A DNA stretch of 45,410 bases from a bacterium (GTDB lineage Bacteria; Planctomycetota; Planctomycetia; Pirellulales; UBA1268): positions 1 through 45,410 of the forward strand of contig JAPOJV010000009.1 of assembly GCA_029978085.1 (NCBI GenBank), given 5' to 3'. The stretch's first letter is position 1. Each line of letters starts with the position of its first letter. The notes beneath the pieces were generated by a model. It made no database searches, was not told where the DNA came from, and saw only the letters and a program-made list of their open reading frames with translations. This document shows, one piece after another, positions 42,534 through 45,410 of this stretch. Made by a program: the position numbers and the translations under genes.

Positions 42534-43812
42534 CGACCGGGGAAATCACCTTCTTGCCCATCCAGGGGACGAGGGCGTCGGGCACTTTCACGCTGCCGTC
42601 GGCCTGCTGGTGATTCTCCAGCACCGCGATGATCGCGCGGCTGATCGCGATGGCCGTGCCGTTGAGCGTGTGCACGAACTGGGTGCCCTTCTCGCCGGGC
42701 TTGCGGTAACGGATCGCGAGCCGGCGGGACTGGTAGTCGGTGCAGTTCGACGTGCTCGTCACCTCGCCCCACTCGCCGCGTTCGCCGCGGCCCGGCATCC
42801 AGGCCTCGAGGTCGAACTTGCGGTAGGCGGGACCGCCGAGGTCGCCCGAGGCGGTGTCGATCACGCGGTAGGGAATGCCGAGGCCGTCGAACAGCCGGCA
42901 TTCGAGGTCGAGCAGCAGGGCGTGCATCGCTTCGCTCTCCTCGGGCGTCGTGAAGGCGAACATTTCCACCTTCGTGAACTGATGCACGCGATAGAGCCCA
43001 CGCGTGGCCCGGCCGTGGGCGCCGGCCTCGGTGCGGAAGCAGTGGCTGATGCCGCAGAGTTTGAGGGGCAGCTCGTCGGCCTCGAAGATCCGCTCGTGGA
43101 AGGCGCCGCCGAGCGTGATCTCGGCCGTGGCCACGAGCGAGAGATCGCTGTCGGTGATCGAGTAGATCTGCGTCTCGGGGCCGCGGGGCATGAAGCCGGT
43201 GCCTTCGAGGATCACGTCCCGCGCGAGATCGGGCGTGGTCATCACCGTGAAGCCCTCGCGGAGCAGGAGCTCGATCGCATACCGCTGCAGGGCCAGCTCG
43301 AGAAGCACGGCGTCGTTCACGAGGAAGTAGAAGCCGTGGCCGGCCACCTTCGCCCCCGCCTCGAAGTCGAAGAGCTTGAGCTGCTCGCCGATCTCGACAT
43401 GGTCGCGGGGCTTGAAGTCGAACGTTGGGAGGGGCGTGGCCCCGCGGCGGATCTCGGCAGCGTCGGCCTCGCCGCCGACCGGCGCGGCCGGATGCGTGAG
43501 ATTCGGGATGGCCCGCAGGATCTCGTCGGCCTCACGGACGATCTCGCCCGCCTTCGCCTCGAGCGCCGCGACCTCCTCGCGAAGCCGGCGGCCCTCGGCC
43601 TTCATCGCCTCTCGCTCGGCCGCGTCGGCCGCCTTGCCGATCGACTTGCTCACCTGACCCGCCTGCTGGTTGAGCCGGTCGATGTCTGACTGGAACTGCC
43701 GCCGCAGCCGGTCGAGGTCGGCGAATCGGGCCACGTCGGCCGAGGAGCCGCGGCTTTTACAGTTGGCGGCGACGAGAGCGATGTTGTCGGCGACGAAGCG
43801 GCGGTCGAGCAC
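42526..43812 (-). CDS. serS: Seryl-tRNA synthetase, 428 aa
   Basis: Charges tRNA-Ser with serine. The N-terminal tRNA-binding coiled coil spans about residues 25-100 (RLRRQFQSDIDRLNQQAGQ ... EREAMKAEGRRLREEVAALEAK). The class II catalytic core follows, with motif 2 in CFRTEAGAHGRATRGLYRVHQFTKVEMF and motif 3 in GTAIAISRAIIAVLENHQQADGSVKVPDAL. TSTSNCTDYQSRRLAIRYR is the usual SerRS active-site segment. The start is GTG at 43812 (MLDRRFVADN), the family's standard N-terminus, with a weak GGAG upstream. The stop lies inside a family-2 repeat remnant. It is divergent from clpS over a 134-base gap with overlapping promoter signals. Confidence 0.96.
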   Translation of the reverse strand: MLDRRFVADNIALVAANCKSRGSSADVARFADLDRLRRQFQSDIDRLNQQAGQVSKSIGKAADAAEREAMKAEGRRLREEVAALEAKAGEIVREADEILRAIPNLTHPAAPVGGEADAAEIRRGATPLPTFDFKPRDHVEIGEQLKLFDFEAGAKVAGHGFYFLVNDAVLLELALQRYAIELLLREGFTVMTTPDLARDVILEGTGFMPRGPETQIYSITDSDLSLVATAEITLGGAFHERIFEADELPLKLCGISHCFRTEAGAHGRATRGLYRVHQFTKVEMFAFTTPEESEAMHALLLDLECRLFDGLGIPYRVIDTASGDLGGPAYRKFDLEAWMPGRGERGEWGEVTSTSNCTDYQSRRLAIRYRKPGEKGTQFVHTLNGTAIAISRAIIAVLENHQQADGSVKVPDALVPWMGKKVISPVAP

Positions 43813-43880
43813 GGGGACACTCCGGGGAAATCGGGGCTGGGGCGGCGGGATGGCTGCTGACGGCCGCGGAAACGGCGGAT

Positions 43881-43903
43881 CGACCGCCTATACTGGGCGG
43901 TCG
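43881..43903. promoter_or_regulatory. Dyad CGACCGCC/GGCGGTCG enclosing the clpS -10
   Basis: CGACCGCC (43881-43888) and GGCGGTCG (43896-43903) are exact inverted copies flanking TATACTG. TATACT (43889-43894) is the best -10 for clpS, and the complementary strand offers TATAGG for serS. No clear -35 is seen in either direction, which suggests an activator or an operator. Confidence 0.5.
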
Positions 43904-43946
43904 CGTGGGGCAATCATGCCCCCGAAACCGGGAGTCTGCCAGACCG

Positions 43947-44309
43947 ATGCCCGCTTCCGCCAGTGCCGTTGCCGAGCCCGACACCGCGAGCCCAGTGCCG
44001 GCTGCCGCCGCTCCTGAAAAGCAGGCGAAGCCGAAGCGGCAGCCACGGTATCACGTGGTGCTCTGGAACGACGACGACCACACCTACGACTACGTCGTGG
44101 CGATGCTGCGGAAACTGTTCGGGCATCCCGCCGAACGGGGCGTGACGCTCGCACGGCAGGTCGACAAGCAGGGGCGGGCGATCGTGCTCACCACGACGAA
44201 GGAGCACGCTGAACTGAAGCGGGACCAAATCCACGCCTTCGGTGCCGACCGGCTGCTCGCCCGCTCGAAGGGGTCGATGTCGGCCACGATCGAGCCGGAG
44301 CCGGCGTGA
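43947..44309 (+). CDS. clpS: ATP-dependent Clp protease adaptor ClpS, 120 aa
   Basis: ClpS delivers N-degron substrates to ClpAP. The fold is recognisable from YHVVLWNDDDHTYDYVVAMLRKLFGH, with the conserved NDD(x)T that contacts the N-terminal residue of substrates. GVTLARQVDKQGRAIVLTTTKEHAELKRDQI and a short tail follow. The N-terminal extension of about 40 residues is Ala/Pro/Lys-rich and disordered, as expected for the ClpA-engaging arm. The ATG at 43947 is taken as the start; an in-frame GTG at 43905 would fall close to the -10 region. No clpA or clpP is adjacent. A strong terminator follows at 44338. Confidence 0.92.
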   Translation: MPASASAVAEPDTASPVPAAAAPEKQAKPKRQPRYHVVLWNDDDHTYDYVVAMLRKLFGHPAERGVTLARQVDKQGRAIVLTTTKEHAELKRDQIHAFGADRLLARSKGSMSATIEPEPA

Positions 44310-44337
44310 GGGACTACGGCGAGTGACGACGGATGCA

Positions 44338-44372
44338 CCGCGGGTGTCCGTTTGCGGCAACACGCGGTTTTT
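44338..44372 (+). terminator. Intrinsic terminator after clpS
   Basis: CCGCG (44338-44342) and TGT (44345-44347) pair with ACA-CGCGG (44360-44367), with an inner CCG-TTTG-CGG stem, followed by TTTTT (44368-44372). The rest of the gap to 44667 has two weaker hairpins (CCCGTGAGC/GCTCGCGGG and CTTCGG/CCGAAG) but no gene I can support. Confidence 0.75.
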
Positions 44373-44667
44373 CCTCGTGAATCCGGCACGAGCGTCGCGC
44401 TGCTTGCCCGCACCGCTCGTCACGCGAAAAGGTTGGTCGTGCCGGGACGACGCCCGTGAGCAAACCGCTCGCGGGCACCATCACGGCGATCGACTCGGAC
44501 GACGAGTTGCTGGGCCCTTCGGCTCTTTCCGAAGCCCCGGCGCAGCGTAGGCCGACGTGGACGAGTGGCGTGAGCCGCTCCCTGCGAACGCCTGTTTCCC
44601 TGCGCCGAACTGCATGTCGGCGTGATCAGGTGCAGTGGACGCCGCACAGCCGATGCGGAGATTCGTC

Positions 44668-45410
44668 ATGCGACTTTCACGTTGGCATCGCCACAGCCTG
44701 GCCTTGGCCCTGATCGGATGTCTCGTCGGTGCATCGTCAGCCAAGGCCCTCAACTACAACTTCAACACAAGTGACGGCGGTTGGACCGCCTCGAATTACA
44801 ACACGCTTGCCACGACTTGGGTGTGGGACGGAAGCCCGACAGCAGGGTATTGGACCGTCGATGGCGAGTCGCGGACGCTCGGTGACGTCTCGGCCAATTA
44901 CCTCACCAGCCCGATTCTCTGCGTCACCAAGGACACCGTTACGATCGAGGTGCTGCACCTCTTCAATTTCGCCACGTTCACGGGGACGAGCGGCACGATC
45001 CCGACCGGGCTCGGTCAGTTGCAGTATCGAGTGATTTCATCAGGGAGCGGCTTTCAGGCAAGCCCGATTACGTACTCTGACATTGTTCCAACCTACTCGG
45101 TGACGGCTCCACCGCCGTTTCCGCTCGAAGTCGGGCTCGCCTGGGAGGGCACTTCGCCCGAGTTCGGGCCGTCTGCATGGAAGAATACCAAGGGCCAGAT
45201 ACCACTCCTCGAGGGAGACGTGTTCCAGGTGCGGTTCGTCAACACGCACCTCGGCCCCTACGACGTCAGCTACAACCCCACCCCTGCCTGGCAAATCGAC
45301 GAGGTTCGGTTCACAAACGTGACCGAGTGCGTGCCTGAGCCGGGCACGCTCGCGCTGCTCGGGATCGGTGGCGGATTGCTCGTGCTCGCGCGGCTACGAC
45401 GGACGCCGCG
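44668..45410 (+). CDS. PEP-CTERM exosortase-substrate protein, about 248 aa, runs to the window edge
   Basis: The N-terminal signal peptide is MRLSRWHRHSLALALIGCLV followed by GASSAKA (cleavage near residue 27). The mature part is a beta-sandwich-like secreted domain rich in Thr, Tyr and Trp (YNFNTSDGGWTASNYN, WVWDGSPTAGYWTVDG, GDVFQVRFVNTH, WQIDEVRFTNV). It ends with the sorting signal VPEPGTLALLGIGGGLLVLA plus RLRRTP from about residue 221: the PEP motif, a membrane segment and an Arg tail. Such proteins are cut and anchored by an exosortase, often together with extracellular polysaccharide. GGAG seven bases before the ATG at 44668 favours this start over an in-frame ATG at 44653. The stop codon is outside the window but must be very close. 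Base composition is less GC-rich than the neighbours. Confidence 0.88.
   Translation, partial: MRLSRWHRHSLALALIGCLVGASSAKALNYNFNTSDGGWTASNYNTLATTWVWDGSPTAGYWTVDGESRTLGDVSANYLTSPILCVTKDTVTIEVLHLFNFATFTGTSGTIPTGLGQLQYRVISSGSGFQASPITYSDIVPTYSVTAPPPFPLEVGLAWEGTSPEFGPSAWKNTKGQIPLLEGDVFQVRFVNTHLGPYDVSYNPTPAWQIDEVRFTNVTECVPEPGTLALLGIGGGLLVLARLRRTP

Noticed and set aside
44420-44560. Possible c-di-GMP (GEMM) riboswitch ahead of the PEP-CTERM gene, suggested by GAGCAAACCGCTC and nearby hairpins
   Set aside because: The conserved GEMM core and receptor pairing could not be laid out on this sequence.
44456-44713. An 85-codon frame beginning MSKPLAGTITAIDSDD after clpS
   Set aside because: Only the first 25 residues look protein-like; the rest is Arg/Ser/Thr-rich and overlaps the PEP-CTERM signal peptide in another frame. 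It could be a remnant, but it cannot be supported.

Overview
The window is about 45 kb of GC-rich bacterial chromosome from the phylum Planctomycetes (inference). The signs are a small basic protein of the TIGR04137 type (22880-23119), a PEP-CTERM exosortase substrate at the right edge, a PilM-like fusion heading a run of membrane-anchored proteins, many alanine/proline-rich secreted proteins with no recognisable family, and promoters of the form TTGnnn-16/18-TAnnnT. There is no phage, integrase, transposase gene or CRISPR array. Nearly all of it reads as core chromosome.

Layout. 1-2642 (minus): a GH38-like protein whose stop overlaps the start of cytidylate kinase (cmk), which is cut by the left edge. 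2800-9456 (plus): a four-gene type IV pilus-like operon. 9622-11394 (minus): ilvB. 11644-18128 (plus): mfd, a SurA/PpiC-type isomerase and citrate synthase. 18425-23119: tadA, a small membrane protein, a 56-residue coiled-coil protein, an AIM24-M48 peptidase operon, a divergent degenerate-looking protein kinase and the TIGR04137 protein. 23124-29008: protoporphyrinogen oxidase, a secreted TPR protein, a sugar-phosphate isomerase-like TIM barrel and SppA. 29060-39684: lipid and carbon metabolism, with an acyl-CoA synthetase/acyl-CoA dehydrogenase fusion, a plant/trypanosome-type phosphofructokinase, a large secreted protein of unknown function, and the FadB/J-like plus thiolase operon. 39828-45410: a DUF6580-like membrane protein, tRNA-Leu(GAG), an S1-domain protein, seryl-tRNA synthetase, ClpS and the PEP-CTERM protein.

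How the genes fit together. The ACS-ACAD fusion, the enoyl-CoA hydratase/3-hydroxyacyl-CoA dehydrogenase and the thiolase cover every step of fatty-acid beta-oxidation from free acid to acetyl-CoA, and citrate synthase is also present. The PilM group would form an inner-membrane assembly platform. SerRS, tRNA-Leu, TadA, S1 and the small basic protein are translation genes.

The most interesting signal lies between the genes. A dispersed palindromic repeat family (core TCACGSCGTGA) occurs in six intergenic clusters with fixed 33- and 23-base spacings. The bases flanking its core change from copy to copy in a pairing-preserving way. A second hairpin family with a TCC/GGA triloop shows the same kind of compensatory change. 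Several copies of both families overlap the stop codons of neighbouring genes. Also notable are an embedded Shine-Dalgarno and start codon inside the ACS-ACAD fusion, a stable structured element upstream of gltA, and a dyad wrapped around the -10 box between serS and clpS.
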